Positions 33,377-41,566 of a DNA stretch of 64,000 bases are shown one piece after another; position 1 is the stretch's first letter, and each line of letters starts with the position of its first letter. The translations under genes were made by a program, and so were the position numbers. Below the pieces are notes generated by a model. That model was given only the letters and a program-made list of their open reading frames with translations, had not been told where the DNA came from and ran no database searches. The stretch is from positions 1,551,501 through 1,615,500 of the forward strand of contig NZ_AP023367.1 in the NCBI RefSeq assembly GCF_014218335.1, in the 5' to 3' direction. The DNA comes from Anaerocolumna cellulosilytica (GTDB taxonomy: Bacteria > Bacillota > Clostridia > Lachnospirales > Lachnospiraceae).

Positions 33377-33955
33377 ATGATGTTATTCGAAAAAATCAAA
33401 CAAGAAATTATGGCTGACCCAATGAATGAATCCTATACAAAAATGGGAATTTCACCATTATTTAAAGCTTCTGTAGAGGCTCGTATTGCCATAGTCGGAC
33501 AAGCACCAGGACGTAAAGCAGAAGCAACTGGGTTGTTTTGGAATGATTTAAGTGGTGACCGATTAAGAGAGTGGATGGGAGTATCGCGTGAGGTATTCTA
33601 TAATACGAATCGCATTGCTCAATTGCCTATGGATTTCTACTACCCGGGAAAAGCGAAAACGGGTGATGCCCCACCTAGAAAAGGATTTGCAGAAAAATGG
33701 CATCCACGCTTACTAGATGAGATGCCAAATATTGAAATTATAATTTTAATTGGAAGCTATGCACAGAAATATTATTTAAATGAAAAGCGTGAGAAAAGTT
33801 TAACAGAAACAGTGAGAAATTTTAAAAAATATTTACCGGAATATTTTCCATTGGTGCATCCTTCTCCTTTAAATCTTGGCTGGTTGAAACAAAATCCATG
33901 GTTTGAGAATGATATTTTACCGGTTCTAAAAGAAATTGTGATTAGGAACTTATAA
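33377..33955 (+). CDS. Uracil-DNA glycosylase family protein
   Basis: A 192-residue protein of the UDG-like superfamily: IAIVGQAPGRKAEATGLFWNDLSGDRLREWMG carries the Gly-Gln-Ala-Pro-Gly motif that holds the catalytic water region, LILIGSYAQKYYL is the central strand, and LVHPSPLNLGW is the His-Pro-Ser-Pro motif binding the DNA minor groove. Length and motifs fit the compact bacterial subfamily near families 4-5, without visible iron-sulfur cysteines. Substrate range is unknown. It stands alone, ~100 bases after the SagB gene. Confidence 0.75.
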   Translation: MMLFEKIKQEIMADPMNESYTKMGISPLFKASVEARIAIVGQAPGRKAEATGLFWNDLSGDRLREWMGVSREVFYNTNRIAQLPMDFYYPGKAKTGDAPPRKGFAEKWHPRLLDEMPNIEIIILIGSYAQKYYLNEKREKSLTETVRNFKKYLPEYFPLVHPSPLNLGWLKQNPWFENDILPVLKEIVIRNL

Positions 33956-34047
33956 GCAATCAATAATTAATTCAATGCAAGAACCAATATATATACTCCA
34001 ATTGGGGTATATTAAAGTTTAAACATACATTTTAGGAGGGTTTATCT

Positions 34048-34395
34048 ATGAATAAGTTTGTTTTTAATGATTATTTTCATGAGCCACAGGGGAAAATTGC
34101 CAAACGAATGATTTTTAAAAGCGATAATGTAATTGCTTTTGTTCTAAACATTGCAAAAGGGGAAATACTACCGGGACACACGCATTTAGAATCAACCCTT
34201 TTCCTGCAGGTCATGGAGGGTAATGCCAAGGTTGTCACGGATGGTAAAGAAACCTCATTGCAGGTAGGAGAATTAATACAGGTTGATGGACAGGAGAGCC
34301 TGCAAGTTATAAACAACGGCGAAGATGTCTTGCGCCTTTACGTTACAATTTCACCAATGGGTTCAGAGGCTTTTGCAACAGATGCAAATGTTTAA
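34048..34395 (+). CDS. Small cupin-domain protein
   Basis: A 115-residue single-cupin protein. Motif 1 is visible as LPGHTHLESTLFLQVMEGNAKV (His-x-His plus the Glu position) and motif 2 as GELIQVDGQESLQVINNGED, with the second metal His replaced by Gln or lost. TAGGAGGG precedes the ATG. Such small cupins bind a metal or small ligand; the function is unknown. Confidence 0.75.
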   Translation: MNKFVFNDYFHEPQGKIAKRMIFKSDNVIAFVLNIAKGEILPGHTHLESTLFLQVMEGNAKVVTDGKETSLQVGELIQVDGQESLQVINNGEDVLRLYVTISPMGSEAFATDANV

Positions 34396-34416
34396 TTGTG
34401 CAGATTTGGGCATAAA

Positions 34417-34576
34417 ATGAACAGCAAAAGAAAATGAACGAGATAAACATATTAAAACAATACCAAACTGGCGCAGCACTTGTCCTGTGTGTGAACGTAC
34501 AGGTGTAAAATTATTATGGACAAGTATAAAGAAAGATAAAAGTCTGCTAAGTGTTTGTAAACGCTGTGGCAATTAG
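34417..34576 (+). pseudogene. Small zinc-ribbon protein, frame broken near its start
   Basis: An ATG at 34417 opens MNSKRK and meets TGA. In the next frame ~45 codons encode RDKHIKTIPNWRSTCPVCERTGVKLLW...LLSVCKRCGN, with two Cys-x2-Cys knuckles ending at TAG 34576. One indel in the A-rich stretch 34424-34434 would restore a ~53-residue zinc-ribbon protein. Too short and broken for a safe call. Confidence 0.4.
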
Positions 34577-34647
34577 CTACAAGACCAAAGTTTGTGATAT
34601 ATAAACAATTAAAGTCAAAGTAATTATAAACAATCTACACAGACGGT

Positions 34648-34680
34648 AAAAGCCACTAACAATTGAGTTGGTGGCTTTTA
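34648..34680 (+). terminator. Intrinsic terminator
   Basis: AAAAGCCACTAAC and GTTGGTGGCTTTT form a 13-bp stem (one T-G) with a 6-base loop and end in T-run/A-run, so it can act in both directions. It ends the cupin/zinc-ribbon transcript. Confidence 0.85.
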
Positions 34681-34873
34681 TTGTACCAAATATTTTATAT
34701 GTATTTCCTATGTACGGTAGGAAACATTCTCACATCTACTCTATATGCCTATACATGATTCTTATTCTACTGCATTACTAGCTGGCACATTGTTCTTTAT
34801 AACAGCATAAAGTTTAATTAGAGTAGTTAAGTTGTTTAGAAATATATAGGTAAGAAAGGGAGTGTATACTTCT

Positions 34874-36751
34874 ATGTTAACAAGAAAAAGCCGTTTGAAA
34901 GATGTCTATGCGAATCCAATTGGTCGGGACATTCTTGACCGAGCAGCTTTACAACTAAATATCAGCAAAAAGGTTATAGCAAATCCGTTCATAAGAAATC
35001 TAAGGCTAAAGACCTTGCCTAAGCTTTTAAAAAGACGATTGAGTGAAGGCTTTGTGGATACTTTGCTTACCCTTTTAAATACCGAACAGGATACAGCAAT
35101 GTCTGGTGATGGCAAAATGCAAAAAGCATGGTGGAAGGAGGCAGTATTTTATCAGATTTACCCTAGAAGCTTTAAAGACAGCAATGGAGATGGTATTGGG
35201 GATTTACAGGGTATCATAAGTAAATTGGATTATATAAAGGAGTTGGGGATTGATGCTATCTGGCTTTCACCGATTTATGATTCGCCCAATGATGATAATG
35301 GCTACGACATCAGAGATTATAACAAAATTATGACTGAGTTTGGAACAATGGAGGATTTCGAAGAATTAGTAATAGAAGTTCATAAACGTGATATGAAGCT
35401 TATCATGGATTTGGTGGTTAATCATACCTCAGATGAACATGAATGGTATCAGAAGGCTGTAAAGGAACCGGAATCCAAGTACAGAGATTATTACATCTTT
35501 CAGGATAAGCCAAATAACTGGACATCATTTTTTAGCGGTAGTGCCTGGAACTATGTAGAAGAACGTCAGCAGTATGCACTGCATTTATTTTCAAAGAAGC
35601 AAATGGATTTAAACTGGGAAAATGAAAACCTGCGGCAAGAAATTCATGAGATGGTAAAAACGTGGCTGGAGAAAGGTGTAGACGGATTCCGTCTTGATGT
35701 CATTAATTATATTTCTAAGCGCAACGGTTTACCTGATGGAAGTGAAGATATTGGTAGGCTCATGGGGTATTATGGAGCGGAACATTATTTTTATGGACCT
35801 CGTCTCCACGAGTATCTGCGTGAAATGAATGAAAAGGTATTTCGCCCATATAATGCGTTTTCAGTGGGTGAAACACCCGGAACAGGGCTGGAAATGAGTA
35901 AGCTGTTAACCGCAGATTACCGGTACGAGCTGGACATGGTATTCTCCTTTGACCATCTGGAAACACCGGGGCATACCCGTTTTGATGAGTATCAATATGA
36001 CCTAGGTTATCTGAAAAGTTATATGATTTATTGGATGGAGAACTACGGGAACCACTGTCAGCCATCCCTGTTTTATGAGAATCATGATAACCCACGTATG
36101 ATTTCTAAGATAAATGCAGATCCCCAGTACCGGATTGTTCTGGGGAAGCTTTTGGCAGTAATCCAGCTTACCTTGCGAGGCACGCCATTTATTTATCAGG
36201 GACAGGAACTTGGAATGGTCAATCAAGACTTTCATACAATTGAGGAGCTTCGTGATGTAGAGTCCTTGAATCTTTATAATAAGTTATGTAAGACTATGGG
36301 AAAAAAAGAGGCGTTTGCAAAGATACTTGCCGGTACAAGAGATCATGCCAGAACACCAATGCAATGGAATAATCAGCAATATGCAGGTTTTTCCGATGGG
36401 GAACCTTGGATTAGGATGGATGAGGATTATAAGTATTGCAATGTAGAGTCACAGCTTCAGGATGAGGATTCCATTCTTCACTTTTATCAGGAATTGCTTG
36501 CATTCCGAAAGGAACATAGCGTCATTTATTATGGAGAAGTATGTTTTACCAATAAAAAAGAAAAAGATTTATTTATATATTATCGTAAGGATGAAACAGA
36601 AACTCTATGTATTGAAATAAATCTGGGTTCATATAACAAGAAAAGAAAAAAGTGTCCGCAAGGGGTTCGTCTGTTATCAAATTATGCAGAGCTTTCGCCT
36701 GTATTCTTACGACCTTATGAGGCAAGTATATGGAAACAAGGAAACAAATAA
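34874..36751 (+). CDS. GH13 alpha-glucosidase (oligo-1,6-glucosidase type) with N-terminal extension
   Basis: About 625 residues from ATG 34874 (AAGGGAG 11 bases before). Residues ~1-80 form an added helical domain (KDVYANPIGRDILDRAALQL...LKTLPKLLKRRLSEGFVDTLLTLLN). The GH13 barrel follows from WWKEAVFYQIYPRSFKDSNGDGIGDL. Catalytic residues: Asp ~275 (GFRLDVI), Glu ~333 (FSVGETPG), Asp ~405 (YENHDNPR). The set matches cytoplasmic oligo-1,6-glucosidases/alpha-glucosidases cleaving short alpha-glucosides; there is no signal peptide. The N-terminal domain recurs in clostridial glycosidases in my memory, and its role is unknown. Confidence 0.85.
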   Translation: MLTRKSRLKDVYANPIGRDILDRAALQLNISKKVIANPFIRNLRLKTLPKLLKRRLSEGFVDTLLTLLNTEQDTAMSGDGKMQKAWWKEAVFYQIYPRSFKDSNGDGIGDLQGIISKLDYIKELGIDAIWLSPIYDSPNDDNGYDIRDYNKIMTEFGTMEDFEELVIEVHKRDMKLIMDLVVNHTSDEHEWYQKAVKEPESKYRDYYIFQDKPNNWTSFFSGSAWNYVEERQQYALHLFSKKQMDLNWENENLRQEIHEMVKTWLEKGVDGFRLDVINYISKRNGLPDGSEDIGRLMGYYGAEHYFYGPRLHEYLREMNEKVFRPYNAFSVGETPGTGLEMSKLLTADYRYELDMVFSFDHLETPGHTRFDEYQYDLGYLKSYMIYWMENYGNHCQPSLFYENHDNPRMISKINADPQYRIVLGKLLAVIQLTLRGTPFIYQGQELGMVNQDFHTIEELRDVESLNLYNKLCKTMGKKEAFAKILAGTRDHARTPMQWNNQQYAGFSDGEPWIRMDEDYKYCNVESQLQDEDSILHFYQELLAFRKEHSVIYYGEVCFTNKKEKDLFIYYRKDETETLCIEINLGSYNKKRKKCPQGVRLLSNYAELSPVFLRPYEASIWKQGNK

Positions 36752-36757
36752 AATAGA

Positions 36758-36803
36758 TTGACAAATTATATAGTGCATTGTATATTTAAGTATAGTTAAG
36801 TAT
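36758..36803 (+). promoter_or_regulatory. Promoter of the marR gene with two direct repeats
   Basis: TTGACA (36758-36763), 17-base spacer, TATATT (36781-36786). Two TTAAGTAT repeats (36786-36793 and 36796-36803) follow one helical turn apart on the transcription start, a fitting place for autoregulation. Confidence 0.65.
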
Positions 36804-36816
36804 TAAGGAGGATAAA

Positions 36817-37266
36817 ATGAATAAAAAACTTATTGCATTTGTACGAGAACTGAACGAGATTGAATACGCATGCCAAAGGATGTTGTCTCAAGAGTATGCG
36901 GATGTTTTGGATGAGACAATAACGAGTAGTCAGATTATTATACTTAATCATCTCTATGACGGTGGTCGTCTACTCACTGGGGAATTAGCAAGATTGATGA
37001 ACATCTCTCCAAGTGCAATTAGTCAGATGCTGAACAAAATGGAGAAACGCAAGCTTATCCGGCGATTTATAAACCCAGAAAACCGAAGGGAAATTTATGT
37101 AGAGCTGGACATTGCTGGAACTAACTATATTGGAACCAGTCAAAAAATAGAATTATCAATTATAGAGCGATTTTATTCCAAGCTCTCGATGGATGACCTA
37201 AAGGAGCTTAAGAGTATCATGCAAAAATTTAAGCAAATTATTGAGCAGGAACAAACGAATAAGTAA
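36817..37266 (+). CDS. MarR-family transcriptional regulator
   Basis: A 149-residue winged helix protein: SQIIILNHLYDGGRLLTGELARLMNISPSAISQMLNKMEKRKLIRRFINPENRREIYVEL is the classic MarR core with the Asp/Arg wing (ENRREIYVEL). AAGGAGG lies 6 bases before the ATG. It lies 39 bases upstream of the SLH serine hydrolase gene in the same direction, so it likely controls itself and that gene. The ligand is unknown. Confidence 0.85.
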   Translation: MNKKLIAFVRELNEIEYACQRMLSQEYADVLDETITSSQIIILNHLYDGGRLLTGELARLMNISPSAISQMLNKMEKRKLIRRFINPENRREIYVELDIAGTNYIGTSQKIELSIIERFYSKLSMDDLKELKSIMQKFKQIIEQEQTNK

Positions 37267-37305
37267 GATTTCAGGACATTCAATACAAAGGAGATTAAAA
37301 AGCAG

Positions 37306-39372
37306 ATGGATAAAAGAAAAAAGGTGTGGTTTGTTAACTTAATATTGAGTATTACAGGGCTGGCCATTATCTTAACAGTGATTACCTTTATATCGCAGAA
37401 CAAAAAGAATGAGGCAAAACCTGTCAAGCAGCCATCTTCTGGTGTAATTGACTCGGCTGAACTAGAGAAGCTGCTTAATCAGTTCATGGATGAAAAGATA
37501 GGTGTGGATAAGGAAGCTCCAGGAGCTGCTGTGGCGGTTGTACAAGATGGACGTATTGTATTGAGTAAGGGTTATGGTTATGCCGACCTGAACAAAAATA
37601 CAGCAGTTGACCCAAAGCAGACCTTATTCCGAATTGGTTCAGTGACGAAGACATTCACGGCAGCAGCAATCATGCAATTGGTTGAGGAAGGGAAGCTGGA
37701 CCTTTATAGGGATATTCAAGCATATCTTGATGGAATTGAGTTTAACAATCCATTTGCAGAACCTGTAACGATACATCATCTTCTTACGCATACCTCAGGG
37801 TTTCAGGTAACAACTGAAACTATGCAGGACATCTATGAAGACCTGAGTACCTTTATATCACTGAAAGAATATATTGATAAAAACAAACCTCCGGTTATAC
37901 GCGAGCCCGGAACTTCTTATATGTATGATAATTACGCATATAATCTGCTTGGATTCATCATTGGGAATGTCACCGGAATGTCATACCAGCAGTATATGGA
38001 GGAGTATATACTTAAACCATTGAAAATGAATAATACACATATGATTATCACAGAACAGGCTTTGATGCACTTAGCTGTCGGATATGGAAGCGATGACAAT
38101 CCACTTGCACCATATACTTTGACTCCGGCAGAAGCTCCTGACGGAGGGATGCTTACCACTGCCGAGGATGTGGCCCACTTTATGATAGCCCAGTTGAATG
38201 GAGGCATATATGATGGTAACTATTTGTGGAGTGAAGACTCCTTAAAGTTAATGCAACAGTACCAATCAAGCATCTCTTCCGAGTATCCAGACGCCTCATA
38301 CGGATATGAAAATCTGTTGGAGTCTGGCAAACATTATGGGCAATGGATTATTGGCAAAGGAGGAGATGTACCTGGCTATAGCTCTTTTATCTTAATGTTT
38401 CCTAAGGAAAAATTCGGAATATTTATTGCTTTTAACAAACAGGTTTCGTCAGCTTATGTCGCAAGAGAATGGAATCAGCTGTTTATAGAGCAGTATCTTC
38501 CCGTTCCGTCTACCGCACCTCCCACTTACCTTAAATCGTCCCAACAGCAATTGAAGCGGTTTGAGGGGACATATTCAGACCTTAGGATTAAGATTATGCT
38601 GACGAAGGTTACGGCAACGGGCAATGGAGAGCTCACAGTAGAGGATGACTTCACTGGAGTTCACAAATTAAAGCAAAAGGAAGAGTTGGTCTTTGAAGAT
38701 GAGAATGGAGATTTACTGGCATTCAAAGAAGACAAATCCGGTAATATAAACTATCTCAAATACGGAAATCCGGTCAGCTATGCCGGCAAATCTACGATTA
38801 TTTTCCAGGATGTCTCTGCAAATAGTGTATATGAGCCATATATTAGCAACTTAAAGGCTATGGGGATTGTTTACGGGGCATCAAATGGAAAGTATCACCC
38901 GGAGCAGCCATTGACAAGGGCACAGTTAGCCGCAATGCTTGTCAGGATGATGGGGATTAACCTGGTTCAAACGAGACCGCAATTTATTGATACGGAAGGA
39001 ACATGGGCTGAGCGCCAAGTAGAAACCGCTGTTGCTGCCGGCCTGATGAAAGGAATGGATGGACAGCATTTTGAGCCGGATAAGGTATTGACCCGCCAAG
39101 AGGTTGCAGCCATTCTTGTTCCAGTGTTCCAAACAGCGGTGCCTGATTTTCTTTCATTGTTTCAGTCTGAAAAGGTGAAACTCTCAGAAAAACCCACTTC
39201 TGAAGTTGCCGATAGTATAAAAGTTCTGGTTGCTGCCGGTATCACGGGTCCGGATACGGTCGTCAATGAGAATGGGACAGTTGTTTTTCGGGGAACAGAA
39301 CTGTTGACGCGGCAAGAAGCGGCGGTTTGGTTCAATAATTTTATTCGTAAAGTGGTTCTTGGTATTGAATAA
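37306..39372 (+). CDS. Beta-lactamase-type serine hydrolase with C-terminal SLH repeats
   Basis: A 688-residue exported protein. An N-terminal membrane segment (~8-28) is followed by a class C beta-lactamase/D-alanyl peptidase domain: Ser112-Val-Thr-Lys115 nucleophile motif (FRIGSVTKTFTAAAIMQL), YDNYAYNLLG (Tyr-x-Asn) and HYGQWIIGKGGDVPGYSS near the third motif. A short domain (~400-490) leads to SLH repeats: VYEPYISNLKAMGIVYG..LTRAQLAAMLVRM, then WAERQVETAVAAGLMKGM..LTRQEVAAIL, and a diverged third. SLH repeats tether it to cell-wall polymers, so it probably acts on peptidoglycan or peptides outside the cell. AAGGAG ribosome site; under the MarR gene. Confidence 0.82.
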   Translation: MDKRKKVWFVNLILSITGLAIILTVITFISQNKKNEAKPVKQPSSGVIDSAELEKLLNQFMDEKIGVDKEAPGAAVAVVQDGRIVLSKGYGYADLNKNTAVDPKQTLFRIGSVTKTFTAAAIMQLVEEGKLDLYRDIQAYLDGIEFNNPFAEPVTIHHLLTHTSGFQVTTETMQDIYEDLSTFISLKEYIDKNKPPVIREPGTSYMYDNYAYNLLGFIIGNVTGMSYQQYMEEYILKPLKMNNTHMIITEQALMHLAVGYGSDDNPLAPYTLTPAEAPDGGMLTTAEDVAHFMIAQLNGGIYDGNYLWSEDSLKLMQQYQSSISSEYPDASYGYENLLESGKHYGQWIIGKGGDVPGYSSFILMFPKEKFGIFIAFNKQVSSAYVAREWNQLFIEQYLPVPSTAPPTYLKSSQQQLKRFEGTYSDLRIKIMLTKVTATGNGELTVEDDFTGVHKLKQKEELVFEDENGDLLAFKEDKSGNINYLKYGNPVSYAGKSTIIFQDVSANSVYEPYISNLKAMGIVYGASNGKYHPEQPLTRAQLAAMLVRMMGINLVQTRPQFIDTEGTWAERQVETAVAAGLMKGMDGQHFEPDKVLTRQEVAAILVPVFQTAVPDFLSLFQSEKVKLSEKPTSEVADSIKVLVAAGITGPDTVVNENGTVVFRGTELLTRQEAAVWFNNFIRKVVLGIE

Positions 39373-39391
39373 TAGAATCAGTGAAAGATAT

Positions 39392-39434
39392 AAAGAAAGA
39401 GGTTGCTTGCTTTTATAGCAACCTCTTTCTTTAT
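39392..39434 (+). terminator. Strong terminator after the serine hydrolase gene
   Basis: AAAGAAAGAGGTTGCT and AGCAACCTCTTTCTTT form a perfect 16-bp stem with a 9-base loop, with T/A-rich ends in both directions. Confidence 0.9.
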
Positions 39435-39546
39435 AATGAAAAGTACTAATATCTATTATTAATGTTAAGACTAGCAAAAAAAGCTAATTCTTAAAAAGAT
39501 TAATGATCATAAACTAAACTTGGTATGAATACAACAAAAAACCTAA

Positions 39547-39593
39547 TTGACAACGAATATTTTTATCTGTTATAATAGACTGACAGTCGGTCT
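39547..39593 (+). promoter_or_regulatory. Promoter with palindromic operator for the TetR operon
   Basis: TTGACA (39547-39552), 18-base spacer, TATAAT (39571-39576), then the 17-bp near-palindrome AGACTGACAGTCGGTCT (39577-39593; half-sites AGACTGAC/GTCGGTCT) on the transcription start. AAGGAG of the regulator gene follows. Autorepression by the TetR protein is likely. Confidence 0.8.
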
Positions 39594-39609
39594 ATAAGGA
39601 GTGATAAAA

Positions 39610-40257
39610 ATGAGAGTAGTAAAAGATGCGAATGAAAGAAAAGAAGAAATACTAGATGCAGCACAGGAATTATTCATTCAAAAAGGGTTTGATGGAACAA
39701 GTACGAATGAGATTTTAGATAAAGTTAAGATTGCAAGAGGGACATTGTATTATCATTTTAAGTCCAAAGAAGATATTATGGATGCATTAATTGAACGATT
39801 AAATCAACAGATTTTAACCTCTGCCTCTAAAATTGCAGGGGATAAGAGCATATCCCTTGAGGAAAAATTAATAAGAGTTATTTTATCACTAAATATCAGT
39901 GGGGATGAAAGCAAAGAAATCATTGAACATATGCACAAGCCTCAAAATGCCTTAATGCATCAAAAAATGCAAAGCAAAGTAGTAAGTGGAATAACACCAA
40001 TCCTGACGGATTTGGTACGAGAAGGGATGGAAGCAGGATTCTTTAACACGCCTTATCCATATGAATCGATAGAAATGATAATGATATATGCAAATGTAGC
40101 ATTTGATAGTAATGAAAGCTATCTGATAGAAGAGCAGAGAAAAAATAAGGAATTAGCTTTTATATATCACATAGAAAGATTGCTCGGAGCAAAAGAAGGG
40201 AGCCTTAAGTTTATGAGGAATATGTTTGAGAACAGAAATGAGGCTTATAATGAATAA
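39610..40257 (+). CDS. TetR/AcrR-family repressor
   Basis: About 215 residues from the ATG at 39610 (AAGGAG 8 bases before; the GTG at 39601 overlaps the ribosome site). The N-terminal DNA-binding domain is clear: RKEEILDAAQELFIQKGFDGTSTNEILDKVKIARGTLYYHFKSKEDIMDALIERL. The rest is the ligand-binding helical bundle. It is the first gene of a four-gene operon and overlaps the MFS gene by 8 bases. It probably represses the operon through the palindrome at 39577 and is released by an exported compound. Confidence 0.9.
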   Translation: MRVVKDANERKEEILDAAQELFIQKGFDGTSTNEILDKVKIARGTLYYHFKSKEDIMDALIERLNQQILTSASKIAGDKSISLEEKLIRVILSLNISGDESKEIIEHMHKPQNALMHQKMQSKVVSGITPILTDLVREGMEAGFFNTPYPYESIEMIMIYANVAFDSNESYLIEEQRKNKELAFIYHIERLLGAKEGSLKFMRNMFENRNEAYNE

Positions 40258-41566
40258 GGAAAGAAAAGGTTTCGGTTTCAAAAAATTTTTACTTCTGTGG
40301 TCGGGAGAATTTATATCAGCCATTGGCAGTGGTCTTACTTCTTTTGGTCTAGGTGTTTATGTTTATCAGATGACAGGCAAAGCTTCTGCAATGGCATTGG
40401 TCACATTATTTGCATTTATGCCTGGAATGTTGCTTAGTGCTCCGGCAGGAGTATTGGCAGACCGCTATGATAGGAGAATTTTGATGGTACTAGGAGACAG
40501 CCTTTCAGCACTTGGACTCCTTTATATTCTATGGTGCATGCTATCGGGAGAAGCAAAGTTGTGGCAGATTATGGTAGGGGTGACAATCAGTTCTGTTTTT
40601 TCTTCTTTGCTTGAGCCGGCATACAAGGCAACAATTACCGACTTACTTACGGATGAGGAATTTACAAGAGCAAGTGGCTTGGTTCAAGTAGCAGGCGCGG
40701 CAAAATATTTAATATCCCCAGTTTTAGCAGGATTTTTACTGACCGTTACAAATATTAAGCTGCTTCTCATTCTTGACATTGGAACCTTTTTTGTAACAGT
40801 TTTTTCAGCATTGGCAGTTAAGAGGGGGTTAAAATCTAAGAGGACAGATAATACTGCATCTTTCTTATCTGAATTTAAGGAAGGATTTAGAGCCATATCC
40901 CAAGAAAAAGGTGTTCTGATTCTTATTGTATTTGCTTACATAATCACATTCTTTTTAGGTTTTGTGCAAACACTTTGTATGCCAATGATATTATCTTTCT
41001 CAAGTAGTGGTGTTCTTGGAGTAATTGAAACAGTATCGGCGGCAGGAATGCTTGTAACAAGTGTAATTATCGGAATTTTCTCAATTAAGCTTTCATATGT
41101 TAAGTTATTGTCCTTATCTATTATGGGGGCGGGAATATTTCTTGTGCTATTTGGATTAAAAGAAAATGTGATACTAATTGGAATAGCCGGATTTTTATTC
41201 TTTTCTATGCTTCCGTTTGCCAATACCTGTCTTGACTATTTAATACGTATTAATCTTGATAATGAAGTACAAGGCAGGGCATGGGGACTAATTGGTGTTA
41301 TATCCCAGATGGGTTATGTATTTGCCTATGTCTTATCCGGTAATCTTGCAGATTATGTATTTACGCCCCTTCTTATGGAAGATGGTGTTCTTGCGGATAG
41401 CATTGGTAGAATTACAGGAACAGGAGCCGGGCGTGGAATAGGATTACTCATAAGTGTATCAGGTTTTCTTTTGTGTCTTTCAGCAATTTTGTTAAAACAG
41501 ATGAAATCAATCCAATCGCTTGAAAAAAAGGAGGATAATTATGTATCGCAGATTAATCTGGAATGA
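40250..41566 (+). CDS. MFS-family transporter
   Basis: About 438 residues and twelve hydrophobic segments, starting at the ATG inside the TetR stop region (ATGAATAA overlap). The loop PAGVLADRYDRRILMVLGDSLSALG carries the major-facilitator motif G-x-L-x-D-R-x-x-R/K after segment 2. It resembles the enterobactin/macrolide-type exporters (DUF-less MFS_3 group). The substrate is unknown; TetR control and the adjoining ABC exporter suggest expulsion of a toxic compound. Confidence 0.85.
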   Translation: MNKERKGFGFKKFLLLWSGEFISAIGSGLTSFGLGVYVYQMTGKASAMALVTLFAFMPGMLLSAPAGVLADRYDRRILMVLGDSLSALGLLYILWCMLSGEAKLWQIMVGVTISSVFSSLLEPAYKATITDLLTDEEFTRASGLVQVAGAAKYLISPVLAGFLLTVTNIKLLLILDIGTFFVTVFSALAVKRGLKSKRTDNTASFLSEFKEGFRAISQEKGVLILIVFAYIITFFLGFVQTLCMPMILSFSSSGVLGVIETVSAAGMLVTSVIIGIFSIKLSYVKLLSLSIMGAGIFLVLFGLKENVILIGIAGFLFFSMLPFANTCLDYLIRINLDNEVQGRAWGLIGVISQMGYVFAYVLSGNLADYVFTPLLMEDGVLADSIGRITGTGAGRGIGLLISVSGFLLCLSAILLKQMKSIQSLEKKEDNYVSQINLE

